DNA of 64,000 nt from Arthrobacter agilis (lineage in GTDB: Bacteria > Actinomycetota > Actinomycetes > Actinomycetales > Micrococcaceae). Made by a program: the position numbers and the translations under genes. Within the stretch, counting starts at the first letter, position 1; each line of letters opens with the position of its first letter. This document shows positions 8,054 through 17,007 of the stretch, piece by piece. The stretch lies in assembly GCF_006494655.1 (NCBI RefSeq), contig NZ_VHIM01000005.1, positions 1 through 64,000 of the forward strand, written 5' to 3'. Below the pieces are notes generated by a model. That model saw only the letters and a list, made by a program, of their open reading frames with translations. It did not search any database and was not told where the DNA came from.

Positions 8054-9274
8054 TCAGCAGGGGCGCCAGGTCTTTCCGCCGGGCGCATAGCACCGGGGGC
8101 CGTTGTAGCCCGGGTAGGGGTTGTCCGCGGCGGGGGGAGCGGGCGCAGGCGGTGCCGGCGGGACGTAGGGCGCGGGAACGGGTGGAAGGTTCGCGATCCG
8201 ATCCCTTTCCGCCGCTTCCGCCGCGAGACGATCGGCCTCCGCCCGCGCATTCGCCTCTGCAGCGAGCCGATCCGCCTCGACGCGCGCCGCCGCGTCGGCT
8301 GCCACCCGATCGGCTTCGACGCGGGCTGCTTCAGCCACCCTGGCGGCCTCTGCCTCGGCGGCCACCCGAGCAGCCTCCGCAGCTGCCTTCGCGGCGGCGT
8401 CGGCCTCCGCCTTCTTGCGCTGAGCCGCCGCTTCGGCGTCGCGCAGTGCTTTGCCCTTGGCGGTCGTCGTGGTGAGGGTCTGCTCGCCCTTCGTGATCGT
8501 CCTGTCGAGGTCTGCCAGCAGCGCCGTGGTGCCGGCAGCGCCCAGCGCGAGCACGCGCACCGAGTCCTTTCCGGCCCCGATCCCTTCGCGGACGGCCTTC
8601 GCCACCGTCAGTGCGGCGAGAATCCCCGCTGCCGTCGCCGAGGCCGATGCTGCCGAGTCCCCCACCGGCGCCGCGGTGGCGGAGGCCAGGGTCTGCAGGG
8701 CCTCGGCCGCCTCGGAAGGCAGGGTGCAGCCCACCGCAGGGTCCAGGAGGCCGACGCCGTCGGCCGTCGCCTCGCTGTAGGCGGCCTGGACGTCGTCGTA
8801 GTACTTCCTGTTCGGCTCGATCAGGACCGGCACGCCGAGTCCCACCCGGGCAAGCTCCGCGTTGACCAGGGTGCTGTCCTCGACGAACACGGCGGCGAGC
8901 ACACGGCCGTACCGATCGGTGCGTTCGACGTCGAAATCCAGGGCGACGGCGGTGCCCGGCGGCGTCAGGTCTTCGAGCTTCTCCGTCGCCTCCACGCCGA
9001 GGCACTCGACGGGCTTGTCCGGGTGCTTGGTCTCCGGGGTGTCCACATTCAGCAGACGGACGGTCTGGTCCTCGCCGTCGAAGGCGATGACGAGCGTGTC
9101 GCCGTCGATGACCCGCACCACGGTCCCGGACACGAACGCGGCGTCGGTGGCGCCCGTGTCACTCGACGCCGCGGCGGTCTCGGCTGGAGGGGTGCAGCCG
9201 GTGAGCGTCGACGAGGCGATGGCCGCGGTGAGGAAGGCAGCAGGAAGGAGGGCGCGAAGGCGGGGAGGTGTCAT
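8054..9274 (-). CDS. Thermonuclease-like lipoprotein with Ala/Glu/Arg coiled coil
   Basis: The 406-residue product has a signal peptide with lipobox LTGC (Cys27). A staphylococcal-nuclease-type domain follows at about residues 45-190: DGDTLVIAFDG, VRLLNVDTPE and TDRYGRVLA provide the Arg/Glu/Arg catalytic set. An Ala-rich linker leads to a highly charged Ala/Glu/Arg helix of about 100 residues. The end is Pro-rich with YPGYNGPRCYAPGGKTWRPC, a Cys-pair motif resembling the small domains trailing other secreted nucleases. It probably degrades extracellular DNA or RNA at the cell surface. ATG 9274 is preferred over an upstream in-frame start because the signal peptide begins there. Confidence 0.85.
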   Translation of the reverse strand: MTPPRLRALLPAAFLTAAIASSTLTGCTPPAETAAASSDTGATDAAFVSGTVVRVIDGDTLVIAFDGEDQTVRLLNVDTPETKHPDKPVECLGVEATEKLEDLTPPGTAVALDFDVERTDRYGRVLAAVFVEDSTLVNAELARVGLGVPVLIEPNRKYYDDVQAAYSEATADGVGLLDPAVGCTLPSEAAEALQTLASATAAPVGDSAASASATAAGILAALTVAKAVREGIGAGKDSVRVLALGAAGTTALLADLDRTITKGEQTLTTTTAKGKALRDAEAAAQRKKAEADAAAKAAAEAARVAAEAEAARVAEAARVEADRVAADAAARVEADRLAAEANARAEADRLAAEAAERDRIANLPPVPAPYVPPAPPAPAPPAADNPYPGYNGPRCYAPGGKTWRPC

Positions 9275-9394
9275 GGATCTTTTCTGGCGGTGCGGAGGGT
9301 CCTGAAAAGCGTATCCTCGGGGTCCGCGGTTCCCAGTCAGGTTCTGCGCCAGATTGCCCAAGGATGTTCGAACACCGTCACTCGCTGAGCGCAC

Positions 9395-9431
9395 AGGAGG
9401 GCCCCGGGACGCCACGTCCCGGGGCCCTCCT
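9395..9431. terminator. Very strong terminator hairpin
   Basis: A 17-base perfect stem (AGGAGGGCCCCGGGACG and its complement) with a CCA loop lies directly downstream of the leftward coiled-coil gene and upstream of the nuclease gene. Confidence 0.8.
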
Positions 9432-9450
9432 CACTCCATGCGGTCGATCG

Positions 9451-11781
9451 TCAGGCGACGCACCCCCCGAGCAGGATCTGCCCGTCGATGGCCTTGATCT
9501 GCAGCTGGACCGCGCCGAGCTTCTCCCCGAGTGCCTTCACCGTCGCCTTCTGCGCGGCGATCGCGTCCTTGTTCGACTTCTTCTGCCCTTCGAGCTCGCG
9601 GAGGACGTTCTGCGCGGACGTCACCTGCTGGTCGATGGTCGTCAGCTGGGCCTGCAGGGACTTGAGCTGGGTCTCGGTGGCCGTGATCTCGTTGTTGAGG
9701 CCGTCCAATTGCGCGAGGAGCGGAGCGACGCGGCCCTGCAGCGTCAGGATCTCCGACTCCTTGCCGGCGATACCCGAGTTCAGGGTGGCCAGCGCCGCGA
9801 CCAGCCGATCCATCTCGGTGTTGAGCGCGACGATCTCCGCCTGCTTGTCCGACAGCGCCGTGGATGCACTGTCGGCGGCAGCCTGCAGGGCGGGCAGCCG
9901 GTCCTGCAGGCCGGTCAGCTCCGCTGTCTTCGCGGTCACCGCGTCGGTGGCGGACGCCAGCCGAGCCTCGGCACCCGAAAGATCGCTGCGCAGTCCATTC
10001 AGGACGTCCTTCTGCATGACCACGGCGGCCTCGGCTGCAGCGACGCCGTCGGTCAGGCCGGTCAGCTCGGCCACGAGGCCGGCGACCACTGCTTCCTGGG
10101 CCACGACAGCGCTTCCGGCGTTCTCAGCCGCGGTGACGAGAGCCGGCAGCTGATCCTGCAGCAGGGAGACCTCGCCCTGCTGGGTGGCAACCAGAGCCCG
10201 CGCATCGGTCAGCGCGGTCTGCAGGGCCGGCACCTGGGACTTCAGCGCTGCGACGTCGGCTTCCTTGGAAGCGAGGGTCGCGTTGGCGGTGGTCAGCGTC
10301 GCCTGCAGCGGCGCGGCTTCGCGCTGGAGGGCCGAGCTCTCGCCCTGCTTCGCCAGCAACTGCCCATTGAGCGTATCCACCTGCGTCTTGAGGCCGTTCA
10401 GGTCACCCTGCAGACCCGAGATCTGGGCGCTCTTGTCCGTGATCTTGGTGTTCACCGTCGCCAGCTCCGTGGTTTTCTGCGTCACGGCGGCCTCGAGCTC
10501 GCGCTTGCGCGGCGTATTGCCCTTGATGGCGTCGATCTCCTTTGTCAGCGACGCGATCTCGCTCTGCAGCTTCGTCTTCTCCGTTGCCAGCGCCGCCAGC
10601 TCGTTCTGTGCCGCCGTCAGCGCGGCCTGCTTCGCCGCCACCTCGCTGCTCTTCGTCGCGATGTCCTTCTCGAGCTGCGTGATCCGGGCGGCGACCGTGG
10701 TCTGGAGCGTGGTGTTCGCCGTGACAGCGTCGGAGGCCGTCGTGGCAGCTGTGCGGAGTTGCACGAGGGTTGCTTCGCCTGCGGAGACGGCGGTCTCCTG
10801 CGCCGCGACGGCGTCGGCAGCGCGTGTGGCTGCTGCCTGGCGGGTGGCCAGTTCGGACTGGGCGTCCGTGATGGCCGTGTTCTTCGCGGTGACAGCCGCG
10901 GCTGCAGCCTCGGCGTCGGCCTGCCGTGCCGTGAGGGTGTCTCCGGCCTCGTCAATGCCCGCGCGGAGCGCGTCGAGATCCGCCTGAGCCGTGGTGCCGG
11001 CAGCGACGAGTTGTCCCAGGCGGTCCTCGCCGTCCGTGACGGCTTTCTGGGCTGCGGTGACGGCGTCGGAGGCCTGCTGTGCCGCGACGGTCAGGTCTGC
11101 CACGTCGCTCTTCGCCGTCGCGATCATCTCGTTCTGGCTCGCGACCTCTCCCGCGGCCTGGGCTGCAGTGGCTTCGAGGCCGAGGAGCTCCTCGCTCGCG
11201 ATCCGTACGGTGTTCCGCTGGGCGTCCACCGCGGCGGTTGCTGCCGTGGCCTGCTGCCGGAGGTCGGCCGCCGCCGCTTCGGCGTCGGCCAGCTGCGCCT
11301 GCACCGGCGCGAGGGCCTCGACGGCGATCGCCTGCTGCGACGTCAGAGTCGCGAGCTGATTGGTCGTGGTGGCGATGGCGCGGGTGACGTCTGCCTGCTG
11401 TCCGGCCAGCGTCTCCAGGGCGTTCTGGGTCTCGGTGGCGGCTGCGGCGAGGCGTGCCTCCTCGGCGTCGAGGGCGGCAAGCGCCGTGTTCGCCTCGGCG
11501 ATCTGGGCCTTCAGCGTGGTGGCGTTCGCCTGCAACGCGATCTTGTCCGCCTGCAGCTTCGTGATGACGTCGGCATTCTTCTTCGCGGCGGCCTTGAGGA
11601 GGTTCTCCTGCACCGTCCCGCGGTGAGCGAGCTGGTTGACCACACCGTTGCACATGCCCGACGTGGGGCTGGTGGCGGCCGAGGCCTGCGGGGCGATGAA
11701 CAGTGCACCACCGAGTAGCCCGGGCAGCAGGACGGCGATGGCGAGGCGGCGGGTCGGGGTTGCGGCGAGACGAGTGCGCAC
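9451..11781 (-). CDS. Large secreted coiled-coil protein
   Basis: This 776-residue protein has a Sec signal peptide (basic start, long hydrophobic core, cleavage near PQASAA) and then almost continuous heptad-like Ala/Leu/Gln/Glu/Thr coiled coil. No catalytic domain is recognisable. The mature chain has only two cysteines, one just after the signal (GMCNGVV) and one three residues from the end (GGCVA). GTG 11781 was chosen because AGGAG lies five bases upstream and the signal peptide starts there. Segments recur with variation (ADVAALKSQVPALQTAL, AELTGLQDRLPALQAA), pointing to growth by internal duplication. A structural envelope or surface-fibre role is an inference; I know of no functional homologue. 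Confidence 0.85.
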   Translation of the reverse strand: MRTRLAATPTRRLAIAVLLPGLLGGALFIAPQASAATSPTSGMCNGVVNQLAHRGTVQENLLKAAAKKNADVITKLQADKIALQANATTLKAQIAEANTALAALDAEEARLAAAATETQNALETLAGQQADVTRAIATTTNQLATLTSQQAIAVEALAPVQAQLADAEAAAADLRQQATAATAAVDAQRNTVRIASEELLGLEATAAQAAGEVASQNEMIATAKSDVADLTVAAQQASDAVTAAQKAVTDGEDRLGQLVAAGTTAQADLDALRAGIDEAGDTLTARQADAEAAAAAVTAKNTAITDAQSELATRQAAATRAADAVAAQETAVSAGEATLVQLRTAATTASDAVTANTTLQTTVAARITQLEKDIATKSSEVAAKQAALTAAQNELAALATEKTKLQSEIASLTKEIDAIKGNTPRKRELEAAVTQKTTELATVNTKITDKSAQISGLQGDLNGLKTQVDTLNGQLLAKQGESSALQREAAPLQATLTTANATLASKEADVAALKSQVPALQTALTDARALVATQQGEVSLLQDQLPALVTAAENAGSAVVAQEAVVAGLVAELTGLTDGVAAAEAAVVMQKDVLNGLRSDLSGAEARLASATDAVTAKTAELTGLQDRLPALQAAADSASTALSDKQAEIVALNTEMDRLVAALATLNSGIAGKESEILTLQGRVAPLLAQLDGLNNEITATETQLKSLQAQLTTIDQQVTSAQNVLRELEGQKKSNKDAIAAQKATVKALGEKLGAVQLQIKAIDGQILLGGCVA

Positions 11782-11827
11782 GGATGCTCCTGAGTGAGTA
11801 AGGGCAGCTACGTCGCCGCCTCCCCAA

Positions 11828-11913
11828 AGGTAGGGAGCCACGCTCGGGCGCGACACAGTGGTACGTACGCCATCCGCCGTCCCCGCTACTTGCATCGGGG
11901 CTCCCAGCTACCT
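11828..11913 (-). promoter_or_regulatory. Long inverted repeat, possible structured leader of the coiled-coil gene
   Basis: AGGTAGGGAGCC at 11828-11839 is complementary to GGCTCCC-AGC-TACCT at 11899-11913, apart from a three-base bulge. Inside the right arm a second hairpin pairs CCCCG (11881) with CGGGG (11896). On the coding strand this would fold upstream of the GTG at 11781. It matches no riboswitch class I know. Confidence 0.4.
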
Positions 11914-12012
11914 ATCAGGAAATACCAAGCCGGCTGAGCCTTGCGAGCCCGTCCGGCGCGGCCGTCAGCCGCAGCGATCCATAGGGCAGGACGGCGGGCT
12001 CCTCCCTGGTCC

Positions 12013-12987
12013 TCAGGCGCGGGGAGGCCGCGCCACCAGGACCTCTCCGGCGCCGTCGAGCTCCAGCGGGCCCGCCCCGGCGGGCACCAGCCAGGTACTC
12101 CCTGACGGAGCCGGCCGGCCGGACAGGGCCAGCGGACCCCCGGTGACCACCAGCACGGCGAAGCCCGGATCGAGCCTGACCGGACCGTCCACGGGCACGC
12201 GTTCGAGGCGGAAGAACGCGTCCGCCTCGGGCGGGAAGGCGGAGCCCGACGGCGGTGCGGCGCGTACCAGCCTGCCGAGCGCTTCGCGCGGGAGTGCACG
12301 TCGATCGACAGCCGTCAGCGCCAGCTCGAAGCCGAGGCCGAGATGCCCGTGGGCCGCGCCGTCGAGCGCGAAGTCCCGCCATTCCAGCAGGATCGACAGG
12401 TCCTCCGGTTGCTGCAGCTCGAGCAGCAGCACGCCCTCGCCGATCGCATGGAGGACGCCCGGCGGAACGAGGACGACGTTGCCGGGGGTCACCGGCACCT
12501 CGTGCAGCAGGCCCAGCAGCACGTCGACGTCCTGTGCTTCCACGAGGCGGGCGAGGTCGGCCTCGCCGACGTCCCGCGTCAGCCCGAGATGCACCGTTCC
12601 GCCGCTCAGTATGTACCAGGCCTCGGCCTTGCCGTGGCTGTGCCCGAGGTGCTGCACCGCAAAGGCGTCGTCGGGATGCGCGTGGACCGGTAGTCGCTGG
12701 CCGGCGTCGAGCAGTTTCACCAGGAGCCGCACATCCCCGTCCCAGCGCGCCGCGTGGTCCGTACCGAGCCAGTACGCGGGGTCGGCGGCGACGGCGTCCC
12801 GCAGGAGCGTCCTGTCGGCCAGACGCGTGAGGCCGAGCTCCTGCTCCCCGAAAATGGTGGTGGTGGAGCCGATCCAGTCCTCCGGCTCGAACGCGGCATC
12901 GGACGCCTCGCCACGGAAGGACGAGATCCGCGACCCACCGCGGTAGAAGCGCTCGGGTGGGCGGTTGGAGTGGAGGCGTTCGATCAT
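12013..12987 (-). CDS. manA: Mannose-6-phosphate isomerase, class I
   Basis: This 324-residue cupin enzyme interconverts mannose 6-phosphate and fructose 6-phosphate. The zinc site is visible as LPVHAHPDD, KAEAWY and GVLHAIGEG. It is the last gene of the leftward operon with the importer, aldolase and sugar kinase, and its ATG overlaps the kinase stop by four bases. That placement suggests the imported sugar, or one form of it, is mannose-like, or that fructose 6-phosphate is the common node feeding the kinase. Confidence 0.92.
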   Translation of the reverse strand: MIERLHSNRPPERFYRGGSRISSFRGEASDAAFEPEDWIGSTTTIFGEQELGLTRLADRTLLRDAVAADPAYWLGTDHAARWDGDVRLLVKLLDAGQRLPVHAHPDDAFAVQHLGHSHGKAEAWYILSGGTVHLGLTRDVGEADLARLVEAQDVDVLLGLLHEVPVTPGNVVLVPPGVLHAIGEGVLLLELQQPEDLSILLEWRDFALDGAAHGHLGLGFELALTAVDRRALPREALGRLVRAAPPSGSAFPPEADAFFRLERVPVDGPVRLDPGFAVLVVTGGPLALSGRPAPSGSTWLVPAGAGPLELDGAGEVLVARPPRA

Positions 12988-14183
12988 GGCTGCGGCTCGC
13001 GGACGGGCGCATGGACCACGAGGAAACCTCCCACGAAGCTGTCACCCAGTCCGATGGTCGTCGGCATCGCCGTGTCGATGCGGAAGGCGGGGACTCCGAC
13101 CGAGCCGGCGATCTTCCGTTCCACGCCCGCCACGACGTCCTCGCCCCGGGCGCTGCGCGGGAGGAGCGCTGTCGCCTCGAAATCGGCTGCTGTAAAGGCG
13201 TCGCCGAGCCGGAATCGTGTTGCCGCCATCTGCACGGCGCTGGTCAGGGCCGTTCGGTGCCGCGCGGCGGCCGGGCCGACGGCGATGGCCCAGTGCTGCG
13301 TGTGGACCAGCAGTGCCGGCACCGGGATGAGCCGTTGCACCGCGAGAAGAGCCGCGGCGACATCGGAGGCGTCCAGCAGATCGACCGGCCGGTCGACGTA
13401 CTCCTGCAGTTCGTCCTCGTTCATGCCGTACACATCGATGCGTGGCAGCAGGTGCGCCCAGATCCGCCGGGCGAACCGGCGGACGTAGAAGCCAGCGTCC
13501 TCGTAGTAGAGAAGTGCATCGGCAGGCAGTTGCACCAGCGCCGCATCGAGGTCGGTGAGGCGCCGTTCGAGCAGTATCTCGTCCTGCATGGTGTTGAAGC
13601 CCGAGACGAGGAAGGCGCCCGCGTCGGTCAGGGCTTCCCCGAGCTCCGGCGAGATAGCCATGCGGCGGTTCGGCGGATCGTTGGCGAAGATCAGGCGGTT
13701 CGACGACGGCGAGACGATCTCGCCGTCGTCGAACCGGATGACGGTGCCCGCCGGGTACTGCACGATCAGATGCGGGTCGAGGGTGTCCTCGGCGGCCGAA
13801 CTGACCCAGGAGATGGACGGCGGCATGAGGCGCCGCACATGATCGTCCATGCTGACGAGGTGCTGAACGCTCGGGATGCCGAGCCTGTCGAGCGCGATCC
13901 CGGCGCGCACCCCGGTGCCGCCGAGGGTGATCTCGGTGGTGAAGCGGTCCGCGAACCGCTTCACCACATCGGACGAGGCGACGAAGCGCTCGCCGCCGGC
14001 GCCGTCGACCACGAAGGCGAGGATGGTGACCACGAGCGAGCGCTCGTCCACGATCGGCGCCGTCGTGGTGAGCTCCCGGCGCCGGATGCCGAACCGGGCA
14101 GCCAGCGAGCCGATGACCCTCGCGTCCCACCGCACCTCGTAGTCCACCGTCCCGCCGAGTCCGAGGACGAGCGTTCTTCCCAT
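12984..14183 (-). CDS. ADP-dependent phosphofructokinase/glucokinase-family sugar kinase
   Basis: This 399-residue protein has the ribokinase-like architecture of the ADP-dependent kinases. It has an N-terminal LGGTVDYEV, a GGTGVRAGIALDRLG sugar-site loop, the metal-binding VYGMNEDEL (NxxE-type) and a C-terminal TIGLGDSFVGGF with the catalytic Asp of GxGD. Family members use ADP rather than ATP to phosphorylate glucose or fructose 6-phosphate. Start 14183 has AAAGGA eight bases upstream; a longer reading adds 18 residues without support. Next to a class II aldolase and ManA, phosphorylation of a hexose 6-phosphate to the bisphosphate is the likeliest role. Specificity for ADP is not provable here. 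Confidence 0.8.
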   Translation of the reverse strand: MGRTLVLGLGGTVDYEVRWDARVIGSLAARFGIRRRELTTTAPIVDERSLVVTILAFVVDGAGGERFVASSDVVKRFADRFTTEITLGGTGVRAGIALDRLGIPSVQHLVSMDDHVRRLMPPSISWVSSAAEDTLDPHLIVQYPAGTVIRFDDGEIVSPSSNRLIFANDPPNRRMAISPELGEALTDAGAFLVSGFNTMQDEILLERRLTDLDAALVQLPADALLYYEDAGFYVRRFARRIWAHLLPRIDVYGMNEDELQEYVDRPVDLLDASDVAAALLAVQRLIPVPALLVHTQHWAIAVGPAAARHRTALTSAVQMAATRFRLGDAFTAADFEATALLPRSARGEDVVAGVERKIAGSVGVPAFRIDTAMPTTIGLGDSFVGGFLVVHAPVREPQP

Positions 14184-14253
14184 CGCACCGATCCTTTCCC
14201 GTCCGTTGGTCGGCCCTGCGCCAGCCTGTGTCAGCATGCGCCCGGCAGTGTGC

Positions 14254-15117
14254 TCAGTACAGCTTCGCCTTGCCGTCCGCGCCGAACAGGTCGATCTTCT
14301 CCGCGGCCGTGACCTTGAGGGCCGCGATGGCCTCGGGCTGGATGGCGTTCGGCTCCCGCAGCCGCTCGTCCGTGCCCAGGATGCGCCGCATGGCGTTGTG
14401 GTAGGAGACCTTGATGTCGCTGGAGATGTTGATCTTGTTGATGCCGAGGCTCACGGCGCGGGCCAGTTCGCTGTCCGGGTTCGCAGACCCGCCGTGCAGC
14501 ACGAGGGGAATCCGGACGGCCGCCTTGATCTCCTCGAGGAGGTCGTGGCGCAGCTCGGGGTTCTTCTCGGCCGGGTACAGGCCGTGCGAGGTACCGATGG
14601 CGATCGCCAGGCTGTCCACGCCGGTCTCCTGGACGAACCGGACGGCGTCGTCGGTGTTGGTGTAGATGATCTCGGCGGCGCCGGATTCCCCGTAGCTGTC
14701 ATTGGCGCCGATGGTGCCGAGCTCGCCCTCGACCTGGATACCGACGGCGTGTGCTGCCTCGACGACCTTGCGGGTCAGGGACACGTTCTCGTCGAAGGGG
14801 AGCAGCGAGGCATCGATCATGACCGAGGTGAAGCCGGCCTGGATGGCGGTGATCATCTGCTCGTACGTTCCGCCGTGGTCCCAGTGGATCGCCACGGGGA
14901 CACTGGATCGGTGGGCACGGCTGCGCATGGCGGCCACGAGGTCGGTGGTGATATGGGAGACCTCGTCCGGGTGGATGGCGATGATGACCGGGGCCTCCTT
15001 CTCCTCGCTGATGTCCATGACGCCGTTGAACATGGCCCAGTCGCTGATGTTGAACGCGGGAATGGCGAAGTTGTGTTCGTTGGCGATATCGAGGATGGAC
15101 TTACCGGTGTACAGCAC
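14254..15117 (-). CDS. Class II fructose/tagatose-bisphosphate aldolase
   Basis: This 287-residue Zn-dependent aldolase is of the GatY/KbaY/FbaA type. It shows AFNISDWAMFNGVM near the start, the first zinc ligands in VAIHWDHGG, the SVMIDAS phosphate-site strand, an EGELGTIG loop and the later zinc ligand in LVLHGGSANP, followed by KINISSDIK. Start is GTG with AAGGAG seven bases upstream. It lies between the permease and the ADP-type kinase, so it should cleave the bisphosphate the kinase makes. Fructose versus tagatose specificity is not resolved by the sequence. Confidence 0.92.
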   Translation of the reverse strand: MLYTGKSILDIANEHNFAIPAFNISDWAMFNGVMDISEEKEAPVIIAIHPDEVSHITTDLVAAMRSRAHRSSVPVAIHWDHGGTYEQMITAIQAGFTSVMIDASLLPFDENVSLTRKVVEAAHAVGIQVEGELGTIGANDSYGESGAAEIIYTNTDDAVRFVQETGVDSLAIAIGTSHGLYPAEKNPELRHDLLEEIKAAVRIPLVLHGGSANPDSELARAVSLGINKINISSDIKVSYHNAMRRILGTDERLREPNAIQPEAIAALKVTAAEKIDLFGADGKAKLY

Positions 15118-15161
15118 TGTGATTCTCCTTGGATTGATGACGTGCGAAGGGTGGTGTGGGG

Positions 15162-16007
15162 TCAGCTCTTGACGGAGCCCGCGGTCAGGCCGCTGATGAA
15201 GAAGCGCTGCAGGACCAGGAAGAGGATCAGCACGGGGATGGAGCCGAGAATGCTCATCGCCATGATCTGGTTCCACTCGTACGAGTGCTGGCCCATGAGC
15301 AACTGGATGCCGATCGGAACGGTGCGCATCTCCGTGGTGCGGGTGAGCGTGAGGGCGAAGAGGTACTCGTTCCAGGCGATCATGAAGGTGTAGATGCCCA
15401 CCGAGACGATGCCCGGCACGGAGATGGGGACGAGGACGCGCCACAGGGCGGTGAGGGAACCGGCGCCGTCGACCCGCACGGCCTCGTCGAGCTCACGGGG
15501 CAGGGTGTTCATGTAGCCGGTCATCATGATGATGGCGTAGGGCAGCGTGAAGACCATGTAGGTGAAGATGAGGCCCGGGTAGGTGTTGTAGAGGCCGAGG
15601 GCCACCACCAGACCGAAGTACGGGATCAGCAGGGTGATGGGCGGGACGGCTTGCACGCTGATGATGACGACGTTCAGGACCCGCTTGCCGCGGAACTCGA
15701 ACCGGCTGAACGCGTAGGCGGCGTGGATGGCCACCAGGAGCGTCAGGATGGTGACGGCTCCGGCCACCAGGTAGCTGTTGAAGAAGAACCGGAGGGTCTC
15801 GGAGTTCGTGAGGATCGCGGTGTACGCATCGAACGAGAACGAACCCGTGATGAGCCTGGGCGGCAGCTCGAAGATCTCCGTGTTGGACTTGAAGGAGCTG
15901 GACAGCATCCAGAGCACGGGGCCCGCGGCGAACACCGCCCCGAGGAGCAGGCCTGCCAGGACACCGGATTTCGCCAGGCGTGTGCGGCGTTGCGTGGTCA
16001 TCGTCAT
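15162..16007 (-). CDS. Carbohydrate ABC transporter permease (MalG type)
   Basis: A 281-residue permease with six membrane segments. Its EAA loop reads ELDEAVRVDGAGSLTALWRVLVP and it ends ISGLTAGSVKS, a common MalG-type terminus. It follows its MalF-type partner by one base and precedes the aldolase. An in-frame ATG at 16001 is an alternative start two codons downstream. No ATPase is encoded in the operon. Confidence 0.93.
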   Translation of the reverse strand: MTMTTQRRTRLAKSGVLAGLLLGAVFAAGPVLWMLSSSFKSNTEIFELPPRLITGSFSFDAYTAILTNSETLRFFFNSYLVAGAVTILTLLVAIHAAYAFSRFEFRGKRVLNVVIISVQAVPPITLLIPYFGLVVALGLYNTYPGLIFTYMVFTLPYAIIMMTGYMNTLPRELDEAVRVDGAGSLTALWRVLVPISVPGIVSVGIYTFMIAWNEYLFALTLTRTTEMRTVPIGIQLLMGQHSYEWNQIMAMSILGSIPVLILFLVLQRFFISGLTAGSVKS

Positions 16008-16008
16008 G

Positions 16009-16935
16009 TCAATCCCTCGCTTTCTGGTGACGCACGTAGAGGACGGCCAGGACCAGCGACATCAGCAGGATCAGCACCGCGGCGGTGGCCGCGAGCGAGA
16101 AGTCGTAGTTCGCGAAGGCCAGCTTGTAGGTGTAGGTGCTGAGCATCTCGGTGACGTCGATGGGCCCTCCACCCGTGGTCAGCCAGATCAGCGCGAACTG
16201 CTGGGACGTCCAGATCAGGTCGAGCAGCAGGAGGCTGATGATGATGGGTCGCAGCTGGGGGATGGTCACGTTCCAGAAGCGCTGCACCTGGCTGGCGCCG
16301 TCGATGCTCGCCGCCTCGTGGAGGTCCTGCGGAATACCCTGCAGGCCTGCCAGGAGGCTGACCATGAAGAAGGGGTAACCCGCCCAGATGTTGATGAAGG
16401 TCACCGTGCCGAGCGCGAGCTGCGGATCGGCGAGCCACTCCACGTCCGTGTTCAGCAGGAAGTTCACGATGCCGTTGGGGGAGAGGACCATGCGCCACAG
16501 GACGGCGATGACGGCGGCGGTGAACAGCCAGGGCAGGGCGTACAGGGCCCGGAAGACAGCCCGGGAGGTGACGCTGATCAGCGGGCTGTTCAGCAGCAGG
16601 GCGAAGGTGAGGCCGAGCACCAGGTGGACCGCGACGCTGACGGTGGAGAAGAAGACGGTGTTGCCGGTGGCCTTCCAGAACGCCGGGTCCGTCAGCACGG
16701 TGACGTAGTTGGCGGTCCCGGTGAACTCTGAGGACGACCTCAGGATCACGTTGTCCTGGAAGGAGTAGCCGATGACCATCACGATCGGCACGATCATGAG
16801 GACGAACAGCAGGATCAGGGTGGGGGCGAGGAAACCGTAGGACTCACCGGCACGGCGTAGACGACGGCGCTTCCTGGGTAGTGCCCCGGTGACGAGGGTC
16901 TCGGGGTCGGGAGGGGTCAGGGTGCGGAGGCTCAT
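16009..16935 (-). CDS. Carbohydrate ABC transporter permease (MalF type)
   Basis: A 308-residue permease with a basic cytoplasmic tail (RKRRRLRRAGE) and six hydrophobic segments. The EAA loop reads LHEAASIDGASQVQRFWNVTIP. It lies behind the binding-protein gene, separated from it by a hairpin that may lower expression relative to the binding protein. The ribosome site before the ATG is weak (AAGG about 12 bases away). Confidence 0.93.
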   Translation of the reverse strand: MSLRTLTPPDPETLVTGALPRKRRRLRRAGESYGFLAPTLILLFVLMIVPIVMVIGYSFQDNVILRSSSEFTGTANYVTVLTDPAFWKATGNTVFFSTVSVAVHLVLGLTFALLLNSPLISVTSRAVFRALYALPWLFTAAVIAVLWRMVLSPNGIVNFLLNTDVEWLADPQLALGTVTFINIWAGYPFFMVSLLAGLQGIPQDLHEAASIDGASQVQRFWNVTIPQLRPIIISLLLLDLIWTSQQFALIWLTTGGGPIDVTEMLSTYTYKLAFANYDFSLAATAAVLILLMSLVLAVLYVRHQKARD

Positions 16936-16957
16936 GGGGTGACGACCTTGCTAGGGG

Positions 16958-16988
16958 GTCGGGTGCCGCGTGGGGCGCGGCACCCGAC
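16958..16988 (-). terminator. Intercistronic hairpin after the binding-protein gene
   Basis: A 12-base perfect stem, GTCGGGTGCCGC against GCGGCACCCGAC, lies between the binding-protein stop and the first permease. There is no U-tract. Such elements usually stabilise the upstream message or stop part of transcription, giving an excess of binding protein. Confidence 0.65.
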
Positions 16989-17007
16989 CCGATTTGGAAA
17001 GGAGGAC

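Noticed and set aside
7217-9388. 723-codon rightward frame across the ROK gene end and the nuclease gene
   Set aside because: Overlaps two recognised genes in other frames and is Arg/Gly/Pro-rich throughout, with no ribosome site.
9268-11718. 816-codon rightward frame opposite the coiled-coil gene
   Set aside because: Mirror of the Ala/Gln/Leu heptads on the other strand; the Leu/Arg/Gly repeats are a by-product of that composition.
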